Below are positions 1 to 10,695 of a stretch of 64,000 bases of DNA, piece after piece. The DNA is from Aselliscus stoliczkanus. Lineage: Eukaryota; Chordata; Mammalia; Chiroptera; Hipposideridae. A program made the translations under genes and the position numbers. Numbering within the stretch: the first letter of the stretch is position 1; every line of letters starts with the position of its first letter. Under the pieces are notes generated by a model. That model saw only the letters and a program-made list of their open reading frames with translations, ran no database searches and had not been told where the DNA came from. The stretch covers positions 66,501,478-66,565,477 of the forward strand of contig CM066738.1 of NCBI GenBank assembly GCA_033961575.1, in the 5' to 3' direction.

Positions 1-12
1 CCTTTCTTTTAT

Positions 13-883
13 TTAAAAAAGCCCTTTTAACATTTCTTGCAATGCTGGCTTGGTGGTAATGAATTCCTTAAGCGTATTCTTTTCTGAGAAGCTCTTTATT
101 TCTCCTTCAATTTTAAGTGATAGCCATGCTGGGTAGAGCAATCTTGGTTGTAGGCCTTTATTTTGTGTCCCTTTGAATATCTCCTGCCACTCCCTTCTGG
201 CCTGCAGAGTCTCTGTAGACAAGTCAGCTGTTAGTCTAACAGGAGTTCCTTTGTATGTAACCTGCTGTCTTTCTCTTGCAGCCTCTAGGATTCTGTCTCT
301 GTCTTTAACCTTTGCCATTTTAACAATGATGTGTCTTGGTGTGGACCTGTTTGGGTTCAGCTTATTTGGAACCCTCTGCACTTCCTGGCCTTGTATGTTG
401 ATTTCCTTCACCAGGGTAGGGAAGTTTTCAGTCATTATTTTTCAAATACATTCTAGACCCCTTGCTTCTTCTCTTCTCCTTCTGGTATTCCTATGATTGG
501 AGGGTGGCTGTGCTTCACCTTGTCCCATAGGGCTCTTAAACTATTTTCATTGTTTTTATTCTTTGGTCTTTTTGTTGTGCCAACTGGGTGAGTTCCGCTA
601 TTTTGTCTTCCAAATAGCTGATGCGCTTCTCTGCTTCATCTACTGTACTGGTGATTCCTTCGAGTGTGTTCTTCATGTCAGTTATTGCATTCTTTAGTTC
701 TAACTGGTTGTTTTTTATGATTTCTCTATCCTTCCTTATGTCCTCACTAAGTTTGTAAAGCATTCTTATCATCAGTGTTCCGAACTCTGTCTCTGAAAGG
801 TTGGATCCCTCTGTTTCATTTGGTTCCATTTCTAGAGGTTTCTTCTGATCTTTTACTTGGGACATGTTTCTTTGTTTCCTCAT
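13..883 (-). pseudogene. L1 ORF1p (RNA-binding chaperone), frameshifted
   Basis: ORF1p normally binds L1 RNA as a coiled-coil trimer in the L1 ribonucleoprotein. On the minus strand the reading starts MRKQRNMSQ (ATG at 881-883) and runs through an acidic segment and a coiled-coil stretch (about residues 35-115, including LEDKIAELTQL). It then passes the RRM-like middle (KLNPNRSTPRHIIVKMAKVK) and the C-terminal domain (ARREWQEIF, QPRLLYPAWLSL), ending in MLKGLF. The two halves are in different frames, read from about 536 upward and from 435 downward. The break coincides with a T run near 440 that is one base shorter than in the other copies. About 290 codons in all, close to family size. Non-functional. 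Confidence 0.88.
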
Positions 884-1986
884 TCTGGCTGTTGCTCTAG
901 GATTGCTTTGATGTATTAGATAGATCACCAGGAGAGCCCTCGCTGGATCATGCAGGCACACAGCTCATGGCCCAACACTCCAAGGAAAACTCCCAGTCTC
1001 TGCCTGTCCCAATCAGCCGCTTGCAGATCAGGCTGAGTAGCCTGACAACCAATCATCGGCCTGGTAACTCTGCAAGCGCAGTGCGGAGAGTGGAGACCTG
1101 AGGCAGCTTGCGCACTCCCGTGTCTCAGTGAGCAGCCTGTTGGAGCCAGAGCACACCCACCAGGCGTTTCCCTGGCAACGCAGCAAAAGCTTACGGAGGT
1201 TGGGTATCCGAGGTGGCTTACGCACTCCCGGGTCTCAGTGAGCAGCCTTTTGGAACTGGGGGGCACCCGCCCAGTGTTTCCCTGGCAACGCAGTATAAGC
1301 CGGGCGGAGGCTGGGAATCCAAAGCCGCATGTGCACGCACTTTGCGCCAATTCCACCAGACCAATGAGGTCCCGGACCTGACCCTCTGTGACAGGGCCCA
1401 ACCCTGACAAAATGGCGCCCTCCTTACACCACTCGCATGCAGGCTTCACCCCAGGGGAACAATAGTCCAAAAACCTCCAGCCTTTGCACCAATGGTCATC
1501 AGTTCAGTCCGTCCCCGCAGGCTCCTGGACCCAGCTCACACAGTTACTCCCTCCACCACAACCCATGTAAGTGCTCATCAACGAGCAAGCCCGTGTGCCA
1601 GCCCCAGTGATTCTCTAGCCGCTCTTAGCCTCACCAAGCTGAGCAAAGAGAGTCCTCACTAATTTACTTCCAAGTATCTTGGAACTTCTCTTCCTGGCAA
1701 AGTTACTCTGGACTGGTGAGCTTGGTGTGTGGCTGGAGGGTCTCTCCCCCAACCAGCGAAGCTTCCCCATAGCTGGGGCTTCCCTCACGGGGTTCACCCT
1801 CTCTCATATCCGCCCATCCTACCAGACCCGATGTGGCCTCCTCTTTAAGTTCTTTGTTTAGTGGTTCTATTCATCTAGTGTTTCGGGGACCTCCAGGGTT
1901 GAATGCTGTATAATTTGCTTGTAATTTTGGTGTGATCCTGGGAGGTAGTTAGCACAGCATCTGTCTATTCTGCCATTTTACCGGAA
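884..1986 (-). promoter_or_regulatory. L1 5'UTR, short form, with two tandem ~110-bp units
   Basis: This GC-rich untranslated region should contain the internal RNA polymerase II promoter of the L1. Two imperfect direct units carry the block GTCTCAGTGAGCAGCCT, at about 1122 and 1232, 110 bp apart. The short form passes directly from the ATCCAGCGAGGGCTCTCCTG region to GTGATCTATC just upstream of ORF1. The 400-459 bp present at that point in copies B and C is missing here. Several antisense ORFs (for example 925-1470) are chance products of GC richness. Confidence 0.75.
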
Positions 1987-2751
1987 GCTCTTATTTAGTT
2001 TTTAAACTTCTTAGCTAAGTTATTTTAGAAGGGCATGTCCAACATACCTTGTGTTGCTTAGAAATAAATAAATGCTTTAAAGGGAAAGGCAGCAGTAAAA
2101 TGCCAGAGGTTAATTTTAATTTTCTTTTTCCTTCTGGAATATCAGATCCTAACTATTTTGGTAACTTTCTGAGGCTTTCAAATAGATTTGTTTGTGTATG
2201 TGTGTTTAGTTTCTTTGATAGGATATTTGTATGCTACTAGAACCTTCACTATCTTTTGTGTGTTTTTCTTTTAATCTGTCCATTTAAGCTACCTCAAATG
2301 TTTTCTGTAACAAAGTTAGATTACAGAAATGGGAAGGGCCAAGTTTATAGTAAATAAGACAGTGTGATATTGGTTGAAGGATAGGCAAGTAGTACAACAG
2401 AACAAAATAAAGTACAGAAACAGACCCATACATAAAAATAGTTAATTGTTTTTTCACAAAGGTGTCATGGAAGTACATTTGGAAAAGGATGATTTCTCCC
2501 ATAAAGGATTCTGTATTAATTCAATGAAATGAAAAAAAAGTTGACAGTTATCTCATAGCATATATAAAACTCGGTATTAGGTACATCATAGACATAAATT
2601 CTACAGGTATAATTATAAAAGTTTTTGAATAAAGTGTGTAAAAACTTCTTCATGACCTTGGTGTAAGCAATTATTTTTCAAGCAGAACATCAAAAGCATG
2701 AATTGTAAAGGAATAACATTATAAAATAAATTACATTAAAATAAGTAACCT
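1987..2751. other. AT-rich stretch, no gene or repeat recognised
   Basis: No coding signal, RNA gene or repeat family was recognised. ORFs up to about 70 codons have no family resemblance. Confidence 0.5.
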
Positions 2752-2869
2752 CTTTTTTTTTTTTTTTTGAGGGCAGTGTCACTGGCCCTCATATGTGGGA
2801 ATGTGGGATATGAACTGGGACTGCTGGCGTACCAAACCAGCTCTTAACCACTGCACCACTCAGCCGGCC
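2752..2869 (-). mobile_element. tRNA-derived SINE (short form)
   Basis: Read on the minus strand it has a GGCCGGCTGAGTGGTGCAG head, a box-A-like GTGGTTAAGAGC, an anticodon-arm-like hairpin, a degenerate box B, the ACATATGAGGGCCAGTGACAC block and an A-tail (T run 2752-2769 on the plus strand). Diverged: it carries an extra AATGTGGGATA-like insertion beside box B. No clear target-site duplication. Confidence 0.88.
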
Positions 2870-3004
2870 CAGTATCATTTTATATACAACAAAATAGACA
2901 AAAAAGAGGATGGTATTTGTAATGGATACGAATGGATATTTGTAACAATAAGATTTACTTCTTGGAATCTTACAAATCAGTAAGATAAAAAAAAAGAAAT
3001 TCAA

Positions 3005-3545
3005 TGAATAAATTGACTTCTATGGGAAATTTGCAAAAGAAGATATCCAAATTACCAACAAACATATAAAAATTGCTTTACCTCAATAGTCACCTCAAAT
3101 ATCCAAATTAAAATTATGATGACACACCACTATAATCAAGAGGATCAATAAAAAAGAAAAAGATGAAAAATATCAAGTGCTGACAAAGATATGGAGCAAC
3201 TGGAACTCTTCAACTCTGCCAGTTGGAGTATAAATTGGTAAAACTACTTGGGAAAACTGGTAGCACCTCCTAAAGTTGGATTCTATTTGAATAAAATTCA
3301 AAAACAGGCAAAATTAAGTATTGTGTTAAAAGTCAGAATGCTGGTTACCTTTGGGATGGTAGTGATTTGGAGGGGGCATAAGGAGGGCTTTTTGTTGCTG
3401 ACAATATTATGTTTTGTTCTGGGTGCTGAACAAGAGTGTCTTCACTTTACGAAAAATCATTCAGTATTTAATTTTAAAATTATGTACTTTTGTTATATAT
3501 GTTACAGCTCAAGAAAAATCTATGTAAAAATAAATTATAAATAAG
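3005..3545 (+). mobile_element. Old L1M-type fragment: ORF2 end and 3'UTR
   Basis: The GCAAAAGAAGATATCCAAAT stretch and the following CTCAATAGTCACCTCAAAT are degraded L1 ORF2 C-terminal sequence. It continues into an L1M-like 3'UTR (TGGTTACCTTTGGGATGGTA, then GGGTGCTGAACAAGAGTGTC, then ATGTTACAGCTCAAGAAAAA). High divergence indicates an ancient insertion, clearly older than the neighbouring copy B. Confidence 0.75.
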
Positions 3546-3926
3546 TTCCATTTTAACAGAAGGAAAAGGTTTCAATAAAGATTTGACATTTCAGTTACAT
3601 TTTGAAGAATAGTTTTGTGTTCTCCAGATAGATCATCCCAAGCAAAATGAAACATTGTTGTGGTACTGCCATATCATCTTTCTCTCTCCTTTTGTATTCC
3701 TTCCTTACATTAAAAGTTGCCTATCTTGCATATTTTTTTCTTCAGAGACAATGGAACACTAGGTAGCTTAGTAAGTTTAATATGTTACCACTCACAGATT
3801 TGGTTATAGACTTAATATATTATTCTAAAAAGTAAATTTATGATATCTAGGAAGGCAGCTGGGAATATTTTAAAATAACCTCTTTAAGATCAAACCATAC
3901 AGAGCATGGCCAGTTTAACCCACAGC
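3546..3926. other. No feature recognised
   Basis: AT-rich flank between the old L1 fragment and the 5' duplication of L1 copy B. Nothing recognised. Confidence 0.5.
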
Positions 3927-3940
3927 AAGAATGAATTACC

Positions 3941-5452
3941 TTCCGGTAAGATGGTGGAATAGATGGACGCTTTCTGAACTGCCTCCCAGGATCACATCAA
4001 AATTACAAATAATTTATACAACATCGTAAGTCCCCTGAACATTAGATGAACAGAACCGCTATATGAAGGACCTAAAGAGGAGGCCATGTCAAGTCTGGTA
4101 GGAGGGGCACAGACGAGAGAGGGTGAGCCCCATGAGGGACGCCCCAGCTGTGGGGAGCCTTCTCCGGTTGGGGGAGAGACCCTCTGGCCCCACACCGAGT
4201 TCACTAGCCCAGAGTTGCTTTGCCAGAAAGAGGAGTTCTGTGATAGCGGACAGTAGAAATTAGTCAGGATTGAGGACAGTCAAAAAGCGAATGGGGCTGG
4301 TGCACAGGCTAGCTCGCCGGTGAGCACTCACCGATTCCTGTTGGAGGGAGTAGCTGTGTGAGCCGGGCCCAGCAGCCTGTGGGGAAGGACTGAAATGAGC
4401 ACCTTTGGTGCAGAAGTGGGAAGTTTTGGGACCATTGTTTCCCTGGTGTGGAGCTTACACATGAACAGTGTACAGGAGGGCGTGATTTTTTCAGTGTTGG
4501 GCCCTCCCACAGAGGGTCAGATCTGGGATCCCATTGGTCTGGTGATCACAGCGTAGGAGTGTGTTCGTGCATGCGCATTTGGCCTTGGAGATCCACCCTC
4601 CACCCTGCTTGAGCTGGGTTTCCAGGGAAACACCTGGTGGGTGCTCTCCCGCTCCATCAGGCTGCTCACTGAGACGCAGGAGTGAGCAAGACACCTTGGC
4701 TCCTCCCCCCTCACTTGTGCTGCATTGCCAGGGAAATGCAGGGCGGGTGCTCTCCAGATGCATCAGTATGATAACTGAGACTCAGGAATGCGCCTGCCGC
4801 CTTAGGTCCCCACTCTCCGCACTGTTTATGGAGAGTTGCAAGGCTGGGAATTGGCTGTTGGGCTGCTTAGCCTGATCTGCGGGCAGTTGATTGGGACTGG
4901 CTGAGATGGGGAGTTTTCCTGAGTGTTGGGCAGAGAGCGGCTTTCCTGGCGAGTTTGTGTGGACTGATTGCTGGTGCAGAGTGCATGCTGCTCTGACTTA
5001 GTGGGGGCCAGTGACCACATCAAGTGGTGCCCTGGGGGCCTGTCCCACCCACCCAGAGCTGTGTTGCCAGAGGCACCCTGAGCCCCTGGTGCATGGCCCA
5101 CATCTCCACAGGCCACAGAGGGATTTTTTTTTTTTACAGTAGTGAACAACCTGCAACAACCTGTAAAGATTTTTTTTTTTTTTTGGTAGTGAGCACGGTT
5201 CCAGAGCACACAGCAGCTAATTGTGGAAAGCTCACTGCAAGCCTGATAGGGAGGCCAGCACATAACACGTTAAGCTCTTCCCCTGAATAGCTGGTGCTGA
5301 GTTGCCCAAAGACTCTCTATTGCTGAGCAAATGGTCTGCAGATTAAAGAGGACAGAGAGCACCTGCAACTCTTTTTTTTTTCTATTTTTCTTTTCTCTTC
5401 TTTCCAGGTGATCTATCTAATATATCAAAACATTCACAGATTGACAGCCAGA
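3941..5452 (+). promoter_or_regulatory. L1 5'UTR, long form, with two tandem units and an intron-like segment
   Basis: This GC-rich region is the expected promoter. Two related ~106-bp units are visible around GCTGCTCACTGAGACGCAGG (4661-4680) and the ACTGAGACTCAGGAATG block (4774-4790). The interval 4949-5407 is absent from the short-form 5'UTRs of copies A and D. It begins GCGAGT and ends with a long pyrimidine tract and CAG (CTTTTCTCTTCTTTCCAG), immediately before GTGATCTATC. It looks like an intron with a GC donor. Two T homopolymers (near 5120 and 5170) lie inside it. Confidence 0.75.
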
Positions 5453-6314
5453 ATGAAAAAACAAAGAAATATGTCCCAAGTAAAAGATCAGAAGAACACA
5501 AGTAAAAGATCAGAAGAACACTCTAGAAATGGAACTAAATGAAACAGAGACAGAGTTTAGAACACTGATGATAAGAATATTTAAGGAACCTAGCGAGGAT
5601 ATAAAGAAGGATAGGGAAACCATAAAAAAAATAGTTAGAAATAAAGACTACAATAACTGAAATGAAGAACACACTTGAAGGAATCACCAGTAGAATAGAT
5701 GAAGCAGAGGAGTCGATCAGCGAATTAGAAGACAAAATAGCAGAAATCACCCAGCTGGAACAACAAAAGGAAGAAAGAATGAAAATAGTTTAAGAGACCT
5801 CTGGGACAACATGAAATGCAGCAATCTCGCATCATAGGAATACCAGAAAGAGAAGAGAAGAAGCAAGGGATTGAGAATGTATTTAAAGAAATAATGACTG
5901 AAAACTTCCCTACCATGGTGAAGGAAATCGACATACAAGCCCAGGATGTACAGAGTTCCAAACAGGCTGAATCCAAACAGGCCCACACCAATATATATCA
6001 TAGTTAAAATGGCAAAGCTAAAGACAAAGACAGAATCCTAAAAGCAGCAAGAGAAAAAAGGAGGTTACATACAAAGGAACTCCTATAAGACTAATGACTG
6101 AGTTTTCTTCAGAAACTCTGCACGCCAGAAGGGAGTGGCAGGAGATATTCAAAGTGATATCAAAATAAAGGTCTACAACCAAGATTGCTCTACCCAGCAC
6201 GGCTATCACTTAAAATTGAAGAAGAGATAAAGACCTTCTCAGAAAAAAAATAAGCTTAAGGAGTTCATTACCACCAAGCCAGCATTGCAGAAAATGTTAA
6301 AAGGGCTTTTTTAA
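5453..6314 (+). pseudogene. L1 ORF1p, frameshifted by a 22-bp tandem duplication
   Basis: The frame opens MKKQRNMSQVKDQK at 5453 and the family C-terminus ends at the TAA 6312-6314. A perfect 22-bp tandem duplication (5477-5498 and 5499-5520) sits about 25 nt into the gene and shifts the frame. Further indels occur near 5640 and 5785, and a stop lies near 6004. Segments still readable include the EKIMTENFPTMVKEID-like linker before the RRM-like domain and the C-terminal domain. The family role is RNA binding and nucleic-acid chaperoning. It cannot encode a full protein now. Confidence 0.88.
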
Positions 6315-6370
6315 ACAAAACAAAGGGGTAAACAAGCTAACCCAAGAAGACCAGGAATACAAATAACAAA

Positions 6371-9300
6371 ATGGCAATAAATATGCACCTATCAGTAATT
6401 ACTTTAAATGTGAATGGGCTAAATGTTCCAATCAAAAGACACAGAGTCGTTGAGTAGATAAGAAAACAGGACACATGCATATGCTTTCTACAAGAGACTC
6501 ATCTGAGATCAAAAGACACACACAGACTGAAAGTAAAGGGATGGAATAATATATTTCATGCAAATGGAAATGAGAAAAAACCTGGAGTATCAGTACTTAT
6601 TTCAGACAAAATAGACTTTAAAATGAAGACTACAATAAAAGACAAAGAAGGGCACTACATAATAATAAAGGGATGGATTCAACAAGAGGACATAACCCTG
6701 GTAAACATCTATGCACCCAATATAGGAGCTCCTAAATACGTAAAACAGATTTTGACAGACATAAAGGCAGAGATAAACAGTAACACTGTCATAGTAGGGG
6801 ATTTCAACATCCCATTGTCAACAATGGACAGATCCTCCAGAAAGAAAATCAACACGGACATAGTGGCCTTAAATGACACTTTAGACCAGCTGGATTTAAT
6901 TGATATTTTTAGAGCATTTCACCCCAAAGCTATAGAATATACATTCTTCTCAAGTGCACATGGAACATTCTCCAAGATAGACCACATGTTAGGCCACAAA
7001 ACAGGTCTCAACAAATTTAAAAAGATTGAAATCATATCAAGTGTCTTCTCTGACCACAGTGCTATGAAACTAGAGATGAATTATAAGAAGAAATCTGAAA
7101 AGCTTACAAATACATGGAAGCTAAATAACATGCTATTAAATAGTGAGTGGGTCAAAAATGAGATTAAGGTGGAAATCAAAAGATACCTCGAGACAAATGA
7201 AAATGAAAACACCACGACCCCAAATCTCTGGGATGCAGTGAACGCAGTCCTAAGAGGGAAGTTCATGGTAGTGCAGGCCTACCTAAAGAAGGAAGAGAAA
7301 TCTGAAATCAACAGACTCTCTTTACACCTAAGGGAACTCGAAAAAAAACCCCAAAACAGCAAAACAAGCCTAAAGCGAGTGTAAGGAAGGAAATAATAAA
7401 ATCAGAGCAGAGATAAATGAAATAGGAAACAAAAAAACAATACAAAAGATCAATGAAACCAAGAGTTGATTTTTGAAAACATAAACAAAATCGACAAACC
7501 CTTAGCACGACTAACCAAGAAAAAGAGAGAGAGGACCCAAATTAATAAAATCAGAAATGAAAAAGAAGTGACAACAAATACCACAGAAATACAGAAAAAT
7601 TTAAGAAAATACTATGAGCAACTATACGCTAACAAATTCGACAATCTGGAAGAAATAGATAAATTTCTAGAAGCACACAATCTACCAAGTCTGAACCAAA
7701 AAGAAACAGACTGATTACTGCCAAAGAAATTGAATCAGCAGTCAACAATTTTAGAACAAATAAAAGCCATGGACCAGATAGCTACACAGGTGAATTTTAC
7801 AAAACATTCAAAAAAGAATTAGTACCTATTCTCCTCAAACTATTCCAAAAAATACAGAAGGAGGTAAGGCTCCCAAACTCTTTCTATGAAGCCACTATCA
7901 CCCTGATTCCTAAGTCAGACAAAGATATTACAAAAAAGGAAAACTACAGGCCGATATCCCTAATGAACATAGATGCAAAAATTCTCGACAAAATACTAGC
8001 AAACCGAATTCAGCATCTCATTAAAAAGATCATACACCACGATCAAGTGGGATTCATTCCTGGTATGCAAGGCTAGTTCAATATCCGCAAATCAATTAAT
8101 GTAATACATCACATTAACAAAGTGAATAACGAAAATCATATGTTCATATCAATAGACGCAGAAAAGGCATTTGACAAAATCCAGCAGCCATTTATGATAA
8201 AAAGTCTTTGCAAAGTTAGAATAGTGGGATCATATCTCAGCATAATAAAGACCATATATGATAAGCCCACAGGAAACATTGTACTCAATGGGAAAAGGGT
8301 GAAAGCTTTCCCCTTAAGATCAGGAACAAGACAGGGCTGTCCACTTTCACCACTTCTATTTAACATAGTTCTGGAAGTTCCAGCCACAGCAATCAGACAA
8401 GAAAATGAAATAAAAGGCATCCAAATTGGAAAAGAGGAAGTAAAATTGTCATTATATGTAGATGACATGATACTATATATAGAGAATCCCAAAGACTCCA
8501 CCAGTAAACTGCTAGAACTGATCAACGAATTTGGTGAGGTAGCAGGATACAAAATTAATATTCAGAAATTAGTTGCATTTGTATACATCAAAATAAACAA
8601 TCAGAAGAATAAATCAGGAAATCAATCCCTTTTAGAATTGCTTCAAAAACAATAAAATATCTAGGAATCAATTTAACTAAAGAAGTAACAGACCTGTACT
8701 CAGAAAATTATGAGACACTGAAGACAGAAATCAAGGAAAATACAAATAAATGGAAATACATACCATACTCATGGATAGGAAGAATTAATATAGTTAAAAT
8801 GTCAATACCACCTAAGGCAATATGTAGACTCAGTGCAATTCCAATCAAACTACCAAGGACATTTTTCTCAGAAATAGAACAGAGAATCTTAAAATTTATA
8901 TGGAACCACAAAAGACCCCGAATAGCCACGGAAATCTTGAGAAATAAGAACAAAGTGGGAGGCATCACACTCCCTGACATCAAAACATACTACAGTCATC
9001 AAAACAGTATGGTATTGGCATAAAAACAGACACATAAACCAATGGGACAGAATAGAGAGCCCAGGAATAAACCCATCCATATATGGTCATTTAATCTATG
9101 ACAATGGAAGCAAGAATTTACATTGGAGTAAAGATAGTCTGTTTAATAAATGGTGCTGGGAAAATTGGACTCACCCGTGCAAAAAAATGAAAATGGACCA
9201 CCTATTTACACCATATATGAGAATAAACTCAAAATGGATTAAAGACTTAAATGTAAGACCTGAAACCATAAAACTCCTAGAAGAAAACATAGGGAGTAAG

Positions 9301-10183
9301 TATGCAGACATTACCCTGAGTAATATTTTTCCTGATATATCCCCTCGGGCAAGGGAAATAAAAGAAAAAATGAACAGATGGGATTGCATGAAACTTAAAT
9401 GTTTTTTCACAGCAAAGGAAATCATCAATAAAACAAGAAGGCAGCCTACTGAAGGGGAGAAGTTATTTGCCAGCGATATATCTGATAAGGATTTGACATC
9501 CAAAATTTAGAAAACACTCATGAAACTCAACACCAAAAAAAGAAACAACCCAATTAAAAAATGTGCAGATGATATGAAGAGGCATTTCTCTAAAGAGGAC
9601 ATACAGATGGCCAACAGACATATGAAAAATTGTTCAACCTCAGTAATCACCAGAGAAATGCAAAAAAACCCCATATTTAGATACCACCGCACTCCGGTCA
9701 GAATGGCTATCATCAACAAATCAACAAACAACAAGTGCTGGCGAGGGTATCGAGAAAAGGGAACCCTGGTGCACTGTTGGTTGGGACTGCAAATTGCTGC
9801 AGCCATTTTGGAAATCAGTATGGAGGTATCTCAAAAAACTGGAAATGGAACTGCTGTATTACCCAGTAATTCCACTCTTGGGTATCTACCCAGAGGAATG
9901 CAAGACGGTAATTCGAAAAAATATATGCACCCCTATGTTTATTGCAGCACTATTTACAATAGCCAAGACTTGGAAACAACTAAAATGCCCATTGGTGGAT
10001 GACTAGAATAAGAAACTGTGGTACATTTATACAATGGAGTATTACTCTGCTATAAAGAAGAATGAAATCATACCTTTTGCAACCATATGGATTGACCTAG
10101 AGACTATTATGCTAAGTGAAATGTCAGTTGGAGAAAGACAAATACCATATGATTTCACTTATATGGAGAATTTGAAAAACTGA
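6371..10183 (+). pseudogene. L1 ORF2p (endonuclease, reverse transcriptase), several stops and frameshifts
   Basis: ORF2p nicks target DNA and reverse-transcribes L1 RNA. The frame opens MAINMHLSVITLNVNGLN at 6371. In-frame TAG codons replace tryptophan at 6455-6457 and in QGWFNI (8074-8076). The endonuclease domain is long and readable (6623-7384), with GDFN near 6800 and [10 protein letters not shown] near 7050. The RT part (about 7850-8650) has [24 protein letters not shown] and YVDD (8455-8466), where YADD is usual (as in copy E). Frames shift near 7385, 7715, 8590 and 9780. The C-terminal part ([18 protein letters not shown]) reaches the TGA at 10181-10183. Span about 1270 codons, the normal length. 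Confidence 0.92.
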
Positions 10184-10695
10184 ATGAATGAGCAAAGTAA
10201 ACAGCAACAGTCTCATAGATATAGAGGAAAAACAGGGTTGCTAGTTGGGAGGGGTGTGGGGATGAGGGAGAAGGGGAACAGATTAGACAGCATAAATAGG
10301 TATCTACAGTACTGTCACAGGGATATGAAAGACAGTTCGGGGAATATAATAATGTTGTAAAAATTTTGTGGGGTGTCAGATGGTCACATGTCTTGTTAGG
10401 GAGACCACTTCATGGATGGAGTAGAGGCTTGATCACTGCACTGTATACCTGAAATTGATGTTGTATGATATTGTATGCCAAATGTAATTGAATATATAGA
10501 TAGTCACGGGATGTGGATTATAGGATGGAAGGGAGTCAAAGAATTGTAATAGATAATATGATATAGGGGGAGTGTGGTGGAGAATTGGGGTGGGGGGTTG
10601 TCACTTTGAGGGTTAAAAAGTATAACTATTGCACTGTGTTGTACACCTGAAGCTAATTAAACAAATAAAATAAAATAAAAAAAGAATGACTTACC

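Larger units (their letters stand above)
1..1986 (-). mobile_element. L1 copy A, 5' portion (ORF1 and 5'UTR); ORF2 lies outside the window
   Basis: Read on the minus strand, the element starts near 1986 with the TTCCGGTAAAATGGCAGAAT-type L1 5' end, also seen at the 5' ends of the L1s at 3941, 50702 and 56931. A GC-rich 5'UTR follows, then ORF1 ending at 13. The ORF1-ORF2 spacer is cut by the window edge. The sequence is closest to copy D (54.9-56.9 kb): both share the short form of the 5'UTR. The partner target-site duplication is not in the window. It is probably a relatively young, inactive copy. Confidence 0.9.
3941..10681 (+). mobile_element. L1 copy B, full length (about 6.7 kb), inactive
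   Basis: It is flanked by the target-site duplication AAGAATGAATTACC (3927-3940) and AAGAATGACTTACC (10682-10695), 13 of 14 identical. It starts TTCCGGTAAGATGG and contains a long-form 5'UTR (3941-5452), ORF1 (5453-6314), ORF2 (6371-10183) and a 3'UTR with a G-rich tract (about 10560-10600). It ends with GCTAATTAAACAAATAAAA and an A-rich tail. Size and order match a canonical mammalian L1. Multiple disablements show it is dead. It was presumably a fully 5'-extended insertion. Confidence 0.95.

Noticed and set aside
925..1470. 181-codon open frame on the minus strand
   Set aside because: It lies in the GC-rich L1 5'UTR and follows the tandem units. The equivalent frames in copies B, C and D are not conserved.
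4140..4870. GC-rich block that could be taken for a CpG island of a host gene
   Set aside because: It is the 5'UTR of L1 copy B. The same sequence occurs at the three other L1 5' ends.
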